From an uncultured cyanobacterium (lineage in GTDB: Bacteria > Cyanobacteriota > Vampirovibrionia > Gastranaerophilales > Gastranaerophilaceae): DNA of 64,000 nucleotides. Under the pieces are notes generated by a model that saw nothing but the letters and a program-made list of their open reading frames with translations, did not search any database and was not told the origin of the DNA. Positions 32,637-43,081 of the stretch are shown piece by piece. The position numbers and the translations under genes are program-made. Numbering within the stretch: position 1 is the first letter of the stretch; every line of letters starts with the position of its first letter. Location: positions 1 through 64,000 of the forward strand of contig CALYTW010000002.1 in assembly GCA_945487905.1 (NCBI GenBank), in the 5' to 3' direction.

Positions 32637-33035
32637 GAGATTAATCTCCTTCTTTGAATTAAATATACTACGTTAACTTACTCTCTAAGTTATACTACAT
32701 GATATTTTATAATTTCAAAATTTTTTGTCAATTAAAATATTTAATGTTATAATGTTATGCATATTATACACTGCATGATTGTACTTACCACCCTTATGAA
32801 GGCGAAAGCAAAGAGGCTGTTGAAAAAGAAATCTCCAAAAATTGTTGGAAAAGTAGTTTTTCTCTGTGGGACAAATTTGACAGACATCACAAAAATAATG
32901 AAGATTTTAAATCTGCTTATTACAACGAAACTTATGCCCCGTATGATATTACAATAATGTCTGAAGATTATGTAAAAGATGCTGCTTAAAGGCATTTTGG
33001 TGTTGCGATTGTTTCTTGAATGCGGGCAAACTCCA

Positions 33036-33053
33036 ATTGTAAAGTTTTGTAAC
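33036..33053 (-). promoter_or_regulatory. Exact HLR1-consensus repeat GTTACAAA-AC-TTTACAAT (minus strand)
   Basis: Upstream of 33131. Confidence 0.55.
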
Positions 33054-33130
33054 AAATCAATACTTTTGTGAAATTAGATATTTTTTAAATACTTTATATA
33101 TATGTAAGATGAAACAAAAGGTACAAGAAG

Positions 33131-33574
33131 ATGGCAAACACAGCAGCACAATTAGGTAATTTATTAATGACAAATGCTGACATCAACTATTATGTCCAAC
33201 AGCAAATTTATTGGAATAATAAGTATGAGGCTAACGCTGCTAAGCTGTCTAAGCAAGTCAAAGCAGAAGAAAAATGGGAAGCAGCTTATGACTCTGCAGC
33301 TGATTGTACCAGAACATCAGCATTAAAAATGAACGGAAACACATTTCTTGCAAAGGAAACTGCAGGTACTGCAGCACAATGTGAACAATGGGCTGACTAT
33401 AAGGTAGCAGAATACAATGAGGAACTTTCTTTAGAATTAGCTGACCTTGATATAGAGTATGATTCAATGAAGACAATGTACGAAACATTACTCGAAAAGA
33501 TGAGAGCAGATCAGGAAGGCGAAAAACAATCAACTTCTACAGCAGCTCAAGACACCTTAATGCTCGGCGGTTAA
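33131..33574 (+). CDS. Hypothetical alpha-helical protein
   Basis: ORF with GAAG-type upstream purines, no family recognised. Confidence 0.55.
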   Translation: MANTAAQLGNLLMTNADINYYVQQQIYWNNKYEANAAKLSKQVKAEEKWEAAYDSAADCTRTSALKMNGNTFLAKETAGTAAQCEQWADYKVAEYNEELSLELADLDIEYDSMKTMYETLLEKMRADQEGEKQSTSTAAQDTLMLGG

Positions 33575-33588
33575 TAGTTAAAAAAGCT

Positions 33589-34413
33589 TTATTGATATAT
33601 TTTAGAAGAATTAAACATCAAAGAGGCAATGGTCATAGGCCCAACTCCACCAGGAACTGGGGATATGAAACCAACAGAATCGGATACATAATCAAAATCT
33701 ACGTCTCCGGTCAGATGATTGTCGGAATCTCTAAATATACCGACATCAACAATTACAGAATTATTTTTAACCATCTTACATCTTACAATTTTTTTACCAA
33801 CCGCAGATACTACTATGTCTGCGGTTTTTATTTTGCTTTCCAAATCATGCGTATAAGAATGACAAATCGTAACCGTTGCATTTCGTTTTAAAAACATTTG
33901 CACCATAGGTTTTCCGACAATATTTGAACGTCCTATTACAACCACATCTTTGCCTTCTATCGGGATATTGTATTCATCCAAAAGCATCAAAACACCTTGA
34001 GAAGTTGCCGGATAAAAATAGGGTTCAAGACCGATTGCCAATCTGCCTACATTTTCCGGCGTGAATCCGTCAACATCTTTTTTAGGAGAAATTGCCGTTA
34101 CCACCTTGTTTTTGTCTATATGTTGAGGAAGCGGTAACTGCACCAATATCCCGGTTACGTCTTGTCTTAAATTTAATTCTTCAATTTTGTCCAAAAGTTC
34201 TTGTTCTTCTGTATCAAAAGGCATTTCTATAACAGTCGAGCGAATACCTGTCTGCCATGCAGCTTTTTGTTTATTTTTTACATATATTTTGCTTGCTGAA
34301 TCATTACCAACAAGTACAACTACAAGGTGTGGTTTTCTTTCCTGCTTTGAAACATTTTCTTTTACCTCATTCAATATTTTTTGTGAAACAGTTTTGCCAT
34401 CCAGTATAATCAT
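33589..34413 (-). CDS. folD: Bifunctional methylenetetrahydrofolate dehydrogenase/cyclohydrolase
   Basis: YVKNKQKAAWQTGI, GILVQLPLPQHID, VIGRSNIVGKPM, PVPGGVGPMTIASLM. Confidence 0.96.
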   Translation of the reverse strand: MIILDGKTVSQKILNEVKENVSKQERKPHLVVVLVGNDSASKIYVKNKQKAAWQTGIRSTVIEMPFDTEEQELLDKIEELNLRQDVTGILVQLPLPQHIDKNKVVTAISPKKDVDGFTPENVGRLAIGLEPYFYPATSQGVLMLLDEYNIPIEGKDVVVIGRSNIVGKPMVQMFLKRNATVTICHSYTHDLESKIKTADIVVSAVGKKIVRCKMVKNNSVIVDVGIFRDSDNHLTGDVDFDYVSDSVGFISPVPGGVGPMTIASLMFNSSKIYQ

Positions 34414-35166
34414 TTAACAGTTCTCCTGTGGTAAGTTCAATCTGAAATACAGCTGTTTTACCGCCTCAGTAACAATATCAGAATCTCTTGTTACAGAGCC
34501 TTTTGCAAGATTTTCGTCATAAGGTATTGCACCCAAAATTTCCATATCAGATTCTTTAGCAAGTTTATATACATCTGTCATATCCTGATTCAGAGCTTTG
34601 TTTATAACAATACCCATCTGCCCGCCTACTGCATATTTTGCCGAATATTCATCTATGCGTTTTGCCAGATTTATTGATTCAATTGTCGGATTTGCAACGA
34701 TTAGAGTCAAGTCGATATTAGTATCAACCAGCTGTATAAGATATTTCAAGTCAAATTCACAATCAAAAATTACAAAATCGTACCTTTCAATAAGTTTTTG
34801 CAAAGCATCGTTAAGCTGTTCCGTAATCGGGCATCTGCAATCTTTCACACCTGAAAGCCATGACACAATAATATCAATATTTTCTTCAATCGAAACTATA
34901 ATATCTTCAAGCGCCCATTCAATATATTCTTGTTTCGTCATGTGCTGAGGAATGCCCGTTTTGTATTCATGTTTCCCACTTCGAATACCATATATGGTAT
35001 TTCTGATATCCTTTCCGAATGAATGCCCCAGCTCTCCGGACAAATCATTGTCAAACAACAATATGTTTTTCTCAGGAAAATTTTCTCTTAATATATTTAA
35101 TAAAGCCTTGGTTAAAGTTGTTTTACCGCTTCCGCTTTTTCCAGTTACAGCAATTTTTACAGTCAA
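34414..35166 (-). CDS. CooC/MinD-like P-loop ATPase
   Basis: KIAVTGKSGSGKTTLTKALL; probable TTG start with GAGGAG upstream (ORF to 35199). Confidence 0.75.
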   Translation of the reverse strand: MTVKIAVTGKSGSGKTTLTKALLNILRENFPEKNILLFDNDLSGELGHSFGKDIRNTIYGIRSGKHEYKTGIPQHMTKQEYIEWALEDIIVSIEENIDIIVSWLSGVKDCRCPITEQLNDALQKLIERYDFVIFDCEFDLKYLIQLVDTNIDLTLIVANPTIESINLAKRIDEYSAKYAVGGQMGIVINKALNQDMTDVYKLAKESDMEILGAIPYDENLAKGSVTRDSDIVTEAVKQLYFRLNLPQENC

Positions 35167-35268
35167 ATCTTTCTCCTCATGTTTTCTCCATAATAGCATA
35201 AAATACTAAAACTTTTTAAATTGTTGTGATACAATTATTTCATAAGAAATATAAAGCGAGGATTTATA

Positions 35269-37938
35269 ATGGTTGAAACTACGATAAAAACGGAAGATTT
35301 GCCTACGGTATACAACCCCAAGGCAACGGAAGACAAGATGTACAAATTTTGGGAAGAAGGTAAATATTTTGAAGCCGATGCTAATTCAAATAAGCCTCCC
35401 TATACGATTGTAATTCCGCCTCCAAATGTCACAGGTGTTTTACACATGGGACATGCCCTTGATGAAACCTTACAGGATATTTTAATAAGATACCACAGAA
35501 TGAGCGGATACGAAGCACTTTGGATTCCGGGAACCGATCATGCCGGCTTGGCGACTCAAAATGTCGTTGAAAAACAACTTGCAAAAGAAGGTTTATCCCG
35601 TCACGATTTGGGCAGAGAAAAATTTCTTGAAAAGACATGGGAATGGACAAATGCACATAAAAGCACAATCTTAGACCAAATGAAACGCTTAGGTGCTTCT
35701 TTTGACCGTTCAAGAGAAAGATTTACTTTTGACAAAGGATGTTCGGATGCTGTTAAAGAGGTTTTTGTAACGCTTTACAACAAGGGCTTGATATACAAAG
35801 GTGCGTATATTGTAAACTGGTGTCCCAGATGCCAGTCAGCAATTTCAGACATAGAAACCGAATACGAAACAGAACATGGTCATATGTGGGAAATTTCTTA
35901 CCCGCTTGTTAACGAGCCAGGTGCGATTATAGTTGACACAACCCGTCCTGAAACAATGTTTGGCGATGTTGCCATAGCAGTTCATCCTTCTGATAAAAAA
36001 TACTCCGAATTAATAGGAAAAGAAGTTTTAATACCTTTAACAAACAGAAAGATTCCGATTATTGCAGATGAATATGTTGATAAATCATTCGGTACTGGTG
36101 CTGTTAAAATAACACCGGCACACGACCCGAACGACTTTGAAGTCGGCAAACGGCATAACTTCAAACCAATTTGGGTTATAGATGAAGAAGGTAAACTAAA
36201 ACAATGTGCTGAAGTACCACCGGAATATCAGGGTTTAGACAGGTACGAAGCACGTAAAAAAGTTGTTGAAATGCTTTCTTACAACAATTTCTTACTGCGT
36301 ATCAAAGACCACGAACACAATGTCGGTAAGTGTCAAAGATGTAATACAACTATCGAACCGCTTTTATCCGAACAATGGTTCGTTAAAATGGCGCCTCTTG
36401 CAAAAGAAGCAATTAATGCAGTAAAAGACGGAAGAATTAAATTTATTCCGGAAAGATGGGAAAAGAATTATTTAGGCTGGATGGAAAATATACGTGATTG
36501 GTGTATTTCTCGTCAAATTTGGTGGGGGCATCAAATTCCAGCTTATTACCACAAAACAACAGGGGAAATGGTTGTTGCAAAGGAAAATCCAGATCCCGAA
36601 AATTACGTTCAAGAATCAGATTGTCTTGATACTTGGTTTTCATCAGGTTTGTGGCCATTTTCCACTATGGGATTTCCTAATTCGGAAACCGATGACTTTA
36701 AGAAATTCTATCCGACAAGTGTTCTCGTAACGGGATTTGATATAATTTTCTTCTGGGTCGCAAGAATGATTACCATGGGATTGGAGTTTACTAAAAAACC
36801 GCCTTTCAGCACAGTATACATACACGGATTGATTCGTGATGAAAAAGGTCAAAAGATGTCCAAATCAAAGGGTAACACAATTGATCCGGTTGAAATTATT
36901 GATAAATACGGTTGTGATGCTTTGAGATTCACTATGACCTCTCTCTGCACATACGGAGGTCAGGATATCAAAATTTCTGACGAAAGATTTGAATATGGAA
37001 GGAATTTTGCAAATAAACTCTGGAACGCTTCCCGTTTCGTATTAATGAACCTTGAAGGAGTTGATAACAAGCCTTATGACAGAGATAAATTAACTCTGGT
37101 TGACAAGTGGATTTTAAATCAATTAAACGAAACGGCTAAAACAGTTAATGAATATATGAAAGAGTTCAGAATCGGAGAAATTGCACACACGCTATATGAT
37201 TTCTTCAGGAGCGAATACTGCGACTGGTATGTTGAAATTGCAAAGATTCAACTTGCTGACCCAGAATTAAAACTTAATACACAAAGAGTTTTAAGATACG
37301 TTCTTGATATGTCATTAAGAATGTTCCATCCGATTATGCCTCATATAACCGAACAAATTTGGCAGAGTATAAAAGGCAGATACGGATTAGGACTTGAAGA
37401 AGATCCCGGCGCTCTTATTATTGCAGAATATCCGACTTACAAGCAAAACCTCATTTATCCTCAGGAAGCCGAAGAAATGAAACAGGTATTTGATACAATT
37501 ACTTCTATAAGAAATGTAAGACAAAGCTTCAACATTCCAACTTCTGCAACTGTTGACGTTGAAATCAGAAGCGAAGGCAGAGAAAAAGAAATATTTAATT
37601 CAATCGAATCATATATCAAGAGACTTGCTAAAGTTAATACAATCACTTATGCTGATATAACAGCTCCTGTTCCGCCAAAATCCGCTACTGCCGTTGTCTC
37701 AACATCAAAGCTTATTATTCCTCTTGCAGATTTGATTGATTTGGAAGCAGAAATAAAGCGTCAGGAAAAGAAACTGGAAAAACTCTCTAATGAAAAGAAC
37801 TCGCTCCTCGGCAGAATGAAGAATGAAAAGTTCGTCGCCAATGCTCCTAAAGAATTGGTTGAACAAACAAACTCCAGAATAGAAGAAATTTCTTCTCAGG
37901 AAAAGGTTATTTCAGATTTAATAGAATCACTCAAATAA
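35269..37938 (+). CDS. valS: Valyl-tRNA synthetase
   Basis: PPPNVTGVLHMGHAL, KMSKSKGNTIDP, C-terminal coiled arm. Confidence 0.97.
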   Translation: MVETTIKTEDLPTVYNPKATEDKMYKFWEEGKYFEADANSNKPPYTIVIPPPNVTGVLHMGHALDETLQDILIRYHRMSGYEALWIPGTDHAGLATQNVVEKQLAKEGLSRHDLGREKFLEKTWEWTNAHKSTILDQMKRLGASFDRSRERFTFDKGCSDAVKEVFVTLYNKGLIYKGAYIVNWCPRCQSAISDIETEYETEHGHMWEISYPLVNEPGAIIVDTTRPETMFGDVAIAVHPSDKKYSELIGKEVLIPLTNRKIPIIADEYVDKSFGTGAVKITPAHDPNDFEVGKRHNFKPIWVIDEEGKLKQCAEVPPEYQGLDRYEARKKVVEMLSYNNFLLRIKDHEHNVGKCQRCNTTIEPLLSEQWFVKMAPLAKEAINAVKDGRIKFIPERWEKNYLGWMENIRDWCISRQIWWGHQIPAYYHKTTGEMVVAKENPDPENYVQESDCLDTWFSSGLWPFSTMGFPNSETDDFKKFYPTSVLVTGFDIIFFWVARMITMGLEFTKKPPFSTVYIHGLIRDEKGQKMSKSKGNTIDPVEIIDKYGCDALRFTMTSLCTYGGQDIKISDERFEYGRNFANKLWNASRFVLMNLEGVDNKPYDRDKLTLVDKWILNQLNETAKTVNEYMKEFRIGEIAHTLYDFFRSEYCDWYVEIAKIQLADPELKLNTQRVLRYVLDMSLRMFHPIMPHITEQIWQSIKGRYGLGLEEDPGALIIAEYPTYKQNLIYPQEAEEMKQVFDTITSIRNVRQSFNIPTSATVDVEIRSEGREKEIFNSIESYIKRLAKVNTITYADITAPVPPKSATAVVSTSKLIIPLADLIDLEAEIKRQEKKLEKLSNEKNSLLGRMKNEKFVANAPKELVEQTNSRIEEISSQEKVISDLIESLK

Positions 37939-37940
37939 AC

Positions 37941-37977
37941 AAAAAAATCTGCCGTTAAACTCCGGCAGATTTTTTTT
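37941..37977. terminator. Bidirectional terminator ATCTGCCG...CGGCAGAT with A/T tracts
   Basis: Between convergent valS and 37955..39211. Confidence 0.85.
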
Positions 37978-39211
37978 GCTCTTTTTCTATGTTGTGTCGA
38001 AGGAACTTATTTAAAATTTTTGGAAGGACAAATCCTATTAACGCCGTATTGGTTAATAATGATGCCCAATAAATACCTGCTCCTGCCTTTTTTGTCTTTG
38101 CAAGAACATCTTTGGATAAGCTTTTATCTTCTTCTAACAGACGAAAATTTTTTATGCCAAGCGAAAATCTTTGAAGAAAGTTTAAATTTTTTTCTGAGTC
38201 TTTCATTATTTTTGTACCCAAAAATTTATCAGCACATCTTCCGAGAATATTGTTAATCAGAAAGTCCCCTCCGAAGAACATTGCAAACAGCCCTGCATCA
38301 CGTAAAGCTCTGTCTTTCCTCTCATTTGAATCCCGAGCTGAGATTATTTTTGCAGGAAAACTCGATAGTATCCAAATTGATGCATAAATCAATTTTGACA
38401 TATTAGTCCCTGATACATAATTAAACTTGTCTGCATTTTTTGCTATAAACTTTGTGATAAATCCTTTATCAGAAACACCTGCAGAAAGCCCTTTTGTAAC
38501 AATTTTTGAATAAATAATTCCAGGAATTGTACAAAAAGCAATATTCCACAAAAGTTTTTTCTTTTTATTGTTTTTTGATTTTTCTTTTTCAGATTGCTCA
38601 TTAGTTTTCAGATTAAATCCTGCGGAAAAATCGGTACGCTTTGTTCTATGTTCCGTTAACTCCGTTGCAATCCATGGTATTGCAGACCAAAAAACACCTG
38701 TTGTAATAAAATCTGTCATCAATACTTTTTCATGAACCGATAGTAAATCTTTTTTTAACTTATTAGGATTGTCATATCTATTATAAATTTCTTTAAACGC
38801 ATTTGACGTATCATTATTTTTTTCTTTTTTATCAAAATTCTCAGCAGTTTTCTTTAAACCTTTTAGCAAATCCCCTTCAGGTGTCAAATATTCTTTCGGT
38901 ACTTGTATTATTCTTTCTGCTATCTTACCAAATTCTTTGATGACACCTTTGTTTTTCAAAAAATGCCTGTTATACACTGGAATAAGCATTATCGGAGTTA
39001 AATAAGATGCAACAAAATATATACCGCCCATTAAAGCCCGTTCCTGCGCCTCATATTTGTTATTTGACATTATACACTGAGGAATTGTACTCCCACCAAG
39101 AGTTGTTATTCCTCTGTTAATCAACGTATGGTCTTGAACATAAGCCGTTGCATTATACAGACTTCCACCTTTAAATAAATTTTGATTATCACATAAATTA
39201 TTACACTTCAT
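37955..39211 (-). CDS. Predicted membrane protein, lineage-specific
   Basis: Several hydrophobic segments; no family recognised. Confidence 0.55.
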   Translation of the reverse strand: MKCNNLCDNQNLFKGGSLYNATAYVQDHTLINRGITTLGGSTIPQCIMSNNKYEAQERALMGGIYFVASYLTPIMLIPVYNRHFLKNKGVIKEFGKIAERIIQVPKEYLTPEGDLLKGLKKTAENFDKKEKNNDTSNAFKEIYNRYDNPNKLKKDLLSVHEKVLMTDFITTGVFWSAIPWIATELTEHRTKRTDFSAGFNLKTNEQSEKEKSKNNKKKKLLWNIAFCTIPGIIYSKIVTKGLSAGVSDKGFITKFIAKNADKFNYVSGTNMSKLIYASIWILSSFPAKIISARDSNERKDRALRDAGLFAMFFGGDFLINNILGRCADKFLGTKIMKDSEKNLNFLQRFSLGIKNFRLLEEDKSLSKDVLAKTKKAGAGIYWASLLTNTALIGFVLPKILNKFLRHNIEKEQKKSAGV

Positions 39212-39288
39212 AACAGTATCAGAATTATGTACTTTTTGTGGTATCCCCTAAATATTAATACAACAAACACGAGAGAGATAAAAGTAAA

Positions 39289-39310
39289 GCGGTAATTTAA
39301 AAATTACCGC
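39289..39310. terminator. Perfect palindromic hairpin GCGGTAATTT-AA-AAATTACCGC
   Basis: Downstream of 39362..39616(-). Confidence 0.5.
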
Positions 39311-39361
39311 AAATTATGTGTGTGTATTATAGTATTATCAAATTGCTTATTTTTATTTCGG

Positions 39362-39616
39362 TTAAGCTTTAATATCAAGCTTTTCGTCCGTATTTTCACT
39401 GTCTGTAAGCATATGGAATGTTCTGTATAGTTTGCACCCCAATGCTACAATAGGATTAGAATCAACCGAATCAGCTTTTCTTGAAAATTCTTGACTTTGT
39501 TGAAATTTAATTGACGCATTTGCATCTCTCAGCATAAGAATAGCATCCGCTGAATTCATCTTTCTGGACAAATCATTATCTCGAAAAGTTATATTATTTA
39601 TTTTGTTAACTAACAT
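39362..39616 (-). CDS. Small hypothetical protein (N-terminal NNITFRD tag)
   Basis: ORF only. Confidence 0.5.
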   Translation of the reverse strand: MLVNKINNITFRDNDLSRKMNSADAILMLRDANASIKFQQSQEFSRKADSVDSNPIVALGCKLYRTFHMLTDSENTDEKLDIKA

Positions 39617-39864
39617 AAAAAACCTCTTTAAACTTATTAAGTGTTCTCGCTACACTTCATCTAACATTTTTATTATGTATCACGAGTTTTATTTTGTCAA
39701 TAGGTAGTTTAGAAATTTGTTAAGTTTCTTTTAATCTAGAATTAATAAGCCTTTCGGATTAAGTGTATTTTATGCACTTTATACACATGCCTTTTTGTTA
39801 AGTTTGTTTAAACATTTTATTATTGCATGTTGTTATGTTAAGATAACACAAGGGGCGAGAGCAA

Positions 39865-41580
39865 ATGAAACAAACTCAAAAACCTAATAAGAATAAAATC
39901 TTCGCTGAAAGAATTATGCTGTTACAGTATATTTTTGTAACCCTGCTTGTCTTGTTTATCATGTATTTATTTGCGGTTCAGGTTCTGGACATTAGGCATT
40001 TCCGTATTAAAGCAAAAAAACAGAGAAAAGCATACTCTTTCGTTATGCGCGGAAATATTTATGACAGAACCGGTATAAAACTTGCAACCGACACGGTATA
40101 CTACGACATTTTTGCAAGAAAAGCCGACTTTATTCATACTCCAGAAGAATTGGCCAAATTGCTTGCTCCGATTTTAAAAATTTCTCAAATGAATTTGACG
40201 GAAAAATTAAAACAAGATACGCCGATGATTCTCATAAAGAAAAATGTCGACAGGCAGACCCGTGATAGAATTGCAAAACTCAATCTTCGAGAAATACCTA
40301 TGGACAAAAAAAGCATAAGAACATATCCTCAAGGAACGCTTGCAGCGCATGTTCTTGGTTATTATAATTTTGACGCAGACATTGCTTCCGGAGTTGAATA
40401 CTCGGCAAAAGATAAGTTGGAAAGCGTTTCCAAAGGGGTTGATATTGAAATTACCCCTAAAGGAAAAATAATTTATAACCTTTCAACAGACCCAGTTGCC
40501 GCAACTACATCTATCAGAGGAAGCGATATTACTCTTACTATAGATGCAGCCGTTCAGCATGTTTGCGAAAAAGCTTTGATGAATTCAATACAAAAATTTA
40601 ACGCATTCAGGGGTGCGGTAATCGTTATGAATCCCAGAAACGGGGAGATTTTAGCTTATGCGGTTTACCCTTATTTTAACCCTAATAATTTTAAATCTGC
40701 GACAAGTTTTCAAACTAAAAACTGGACTTTGACGGATGTATTTCCTCCGGGGTCCACATTTAAAACAATTACTGTTGCCTCAGCAATGGAACTCGGAAAA
40801 ATAAACAAATATTCCAAAATTAATGACACGGGAAAAATTAAAGTCGGCTGGTGGACAATTAAAAACTATGATTATGCAAAACATCCAAATCCGGGTCTGA
40901 TAGATTTGGTATATTTATTTGAACATTCAAGCAATGTAGCCTCGGTTATAGTTGCACAAATGATGAATAAATACGAGTATCACGATATGCTTAAAAAATT
41001 CGGATTCGGAGAAAAGACCGGAATAGATTTACCCGGAGAATCTGCCGGACTATTAAAACCACCTGCAAAATGGGATACTTCAGATCATGCCTCGATGGGG
41101 TACGGTTATGGATCTTCTGTAACAGCCATTCAGATGGTTTCGGCTGTTTCTGCTCTTGCTAATGACGGAGTAAGGGTTACTCCGCACGTTATTAAGTATT
41201 CTCCTGAAGAAGAAGCAATTAAAGTTCGGAAAACGCAAGTGATATCACCTGAAAATGCAAGAATAGTAACAAGCCTTTTAACAGAAAGTATTAACAGAAG
41301 CAGGTCGCCAATAAAATCGGATTCTTACAACATTGCTGCCAAAACAGGAACATCCATAAAACCAAAAGAAAACGGTGCTGGGTTTACAAACAAATTATAT
41401 ACCTCAATTGTAGGTTATATGCCGTCAAGCGATCCACAAGTTTTAATATATGTAATAGTGGACTCGGCTCAAGGAGGAGAAATTTGGGGTAATACGGTTG
41501 CAGCCCCAATATTTAAAGAAATATCAACACAGGTCGCTCATATATTAAATTTACAGCCGGATAAAAATAAGTTAAATTAA
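39865..41580 (+). CDS. ftsI: Class B penicillin-binding protein (FtsI/PBP2 family)
   Basis: PPGSTFKTITVASAM, HSSNVASV, AAKTGTS; followed by murE. Confidence 0.85.
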   Translation: MKQTQKPNKNKIFAERIMLLQYIFVTLLVLFIMYLFAVQVLDIRHFRIKAKKQRKAYSFVMRGNIYDRTGIKLATDTVYYDIFARKADFIHTPEELAKLLAPILKISQMNLTEKLKQDTPMILIKKNVDRQTRDRIAKLNLREIPMDKKSIRTYPQGTLAAHVLGYYNFDADIASGVEYSAKDKLESVSKGVDIEITPKGKIIYNLSTDPVAATTSIRGSDITLTIDAAVQHVCEKALMNSIQKFNAFRGAVIVMNPRNGEILAYAVYPYFNPNNFKSATSFQTKNWTLTDVFPPGSTFKTITVASAMELGKINKYSKINDTGKIKVGWWTIKNYDYAKHPNPGLIDLVYLFEHSSNVASVIVAQMMNKYEYHDMLKKFGFGEKTGIDLPGESAGLLKPPAKWDTSDHASMGYGYGSSVTAIQMVSAVSALANDGVRVTPHVIKYSPEEEAIKVRKTQVISPENARIVTSLLTESINRSRSPIKSDSYNIAAKTGTSIKPKENGAGFTNKLYTSIVGYMPSSDPQVLIYVIVDSAQGGEIWGNTVAAPIFKEISTQVAHILNLQPDKNKLN

Positions 41581-41601
41581 TATTTTATACAGGAGAAAGA
41601 A

Positions 41602-43065
41602 ATGAAATTTAGAAATTTAGTTGAAACAATTGATTTTATTGAATTAGTAAACTGCGAAGATATGTCGGTTGAAATAGAAGGAGTGTCTTATAATTCAAAA
41701 AAAACGAAACCGAATGAAATTTTTATATGTCTTCCAGGAGAACATGTTGACGGACATGAATATGCGGAAGATGCGGTTAATAACGGAGCGGTTGCTTGTA
41801 TTGTAGAAAGGCAGTTAAATCTCGACATTCCGCAGGTTGTCGTTGAAAATTCGCAGGAGGCATTATCTAAAATTTCGGCCGAATATTATGCAAATCCTTC
41901 ATTAAAACTTAATATCATAGGTGTTACAGGTACAAACGGAAAAACTACCGTAACACATTTAATTCAAAAGTTATATGAAGCTTTTGACAATAAATGCGCT
42001 CTTATCGGTACATTAGGCTACAAATTCAAAAGCAATGATGAATATCAGGGGGGCGGACATACAACTCCTCAAGCACCCGAATTACAATCGCTTTTATATG
42101 ATATTAATGAAAAATGCATTAACAATGTTGTAATGGAAGTTTCTTCTCACTCGCTTGTTCAGCACAGGGTTGATTATGTAGATTTCAGAGGAGCTGTATT
42201 TACCAATTTAACTCAAGACCATTTGGATTTTCATATTACGATGGAAAATTACTTCAGAGCTAAAGCCAAACTGTTTGAAGATTTGGTTTCAGGAGATTTT
42301 GCTGTAATTAATGCTGATGATGCCTATGCGGAAAGGTTTAAAGAAGTTATTTCACCGAGTGTAAATTTGTATACGTACGGAATTGCTTCAAAAGCAGATG
42401 TAATGGCTAAAGATATAACTTTTGACGGAAACGGTGCAAGCTATACTTGCGTTATCAGAGGTAAAGAATATAAAGTTAATTTACTTATAAACGGTATGTT
42501 TTCAATTTATAATGTATTAGCCGCAACGGCTACAGCATTAGCTCTGGGGTTTGATACGGAAAAAGCTTTACATGTTTTTGAACAAATCAGAGGTGTTGCG
42601 GGACGTTTTGAAATTATTGTAAACAAGCCTACTGTTATAGTTGACTACGCACATACTCCTGACGGATTAGAGAATGTTCTAAAAGCTTCCAGAGAAATTA
42701 CTCCTAATGGCGGGAATTTAATTTGTATTTTTGGATGCGGTGGAGACAGAGATGCAACAAAAAGACCTAAAATGGGAGAAATTGCGGAAAAACTTGCAGA
42801 TAAAGTTATTGTAACAAGCGATAATCCTCGTTCGGAAAATCCTCAGCAAATAATTACTGATATTTTAGCAGGATTTAAAAGCACAGCTGATGTTATTGTT
42901 GAACCTGACAGAGAGCTTGCAATAAAAGAAGCTTACAAACTTGCAAATGCAAATGACGTAGTTTTGGTTGCAGGTAAAGGACATGAGGATTACCAGATAA
43001 TCGGAGCCCAGACTATACATTTTGATGACAGAGAAAAAGTTCGTGAAATATTTATCGGTGTGTAG
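41602..43065 (+). CDS. murE: UDP-N-acetylmuramoyl-tripeptide synthetase MurE
   Basis: GVTGTNGKTTVTHL, VDYAHTPDGLENVL, SDNPRSENP. Confidence 0.95.
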   Translation: MKFRNLVETIDFIELVNCEDMSVEIEGVSYNSKKTKPNEIFICLPGEHVDGHEYAEDAVNNGAVACIVERQLNLDIPQVVVENSQEALSKISAEYYANPSLKLNIIGVTGTNGKTTVTHLIQKLYEAFDNKCALIGTLGYKFKSNDEYQGGGHTTPQAPELQSLLYDINEKCINNVVMEVSSHSLVQHRVDYVDFRGAVFTNLTQDHLDFHITMENYFRAKAKLFEDLVSGDFAVINADDAYAERFKEVISPSVNLYTYGIASKADVMAKDITFDGNGASYTCVIRGKEYKVNLLINGMFSIYNVLAATATALALGFDTEKALHVFEQIRGVAGRFEIIVNKPTVIVDYAHTPDGLENVLKASREITPNGGNLICIFGCGGDRDATKRPKMGEIAEKLADKVIVTSDNPRSENPQQIITDILAGFKSTADVIVEPDRELAIKEAYKLANANDVVLVAGKGHEDYQIIGAQTIHFDDREKVREIFIGV

Positions 43066-43081
43066 GAGTAAATAATTATAA

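Noticed and set aside
32757-32957. 66-aa ORF upstream of tuf as a real gene
   Set aside because: Low-complexity, no RBS; another frame in the same DNA looks more protein-like.
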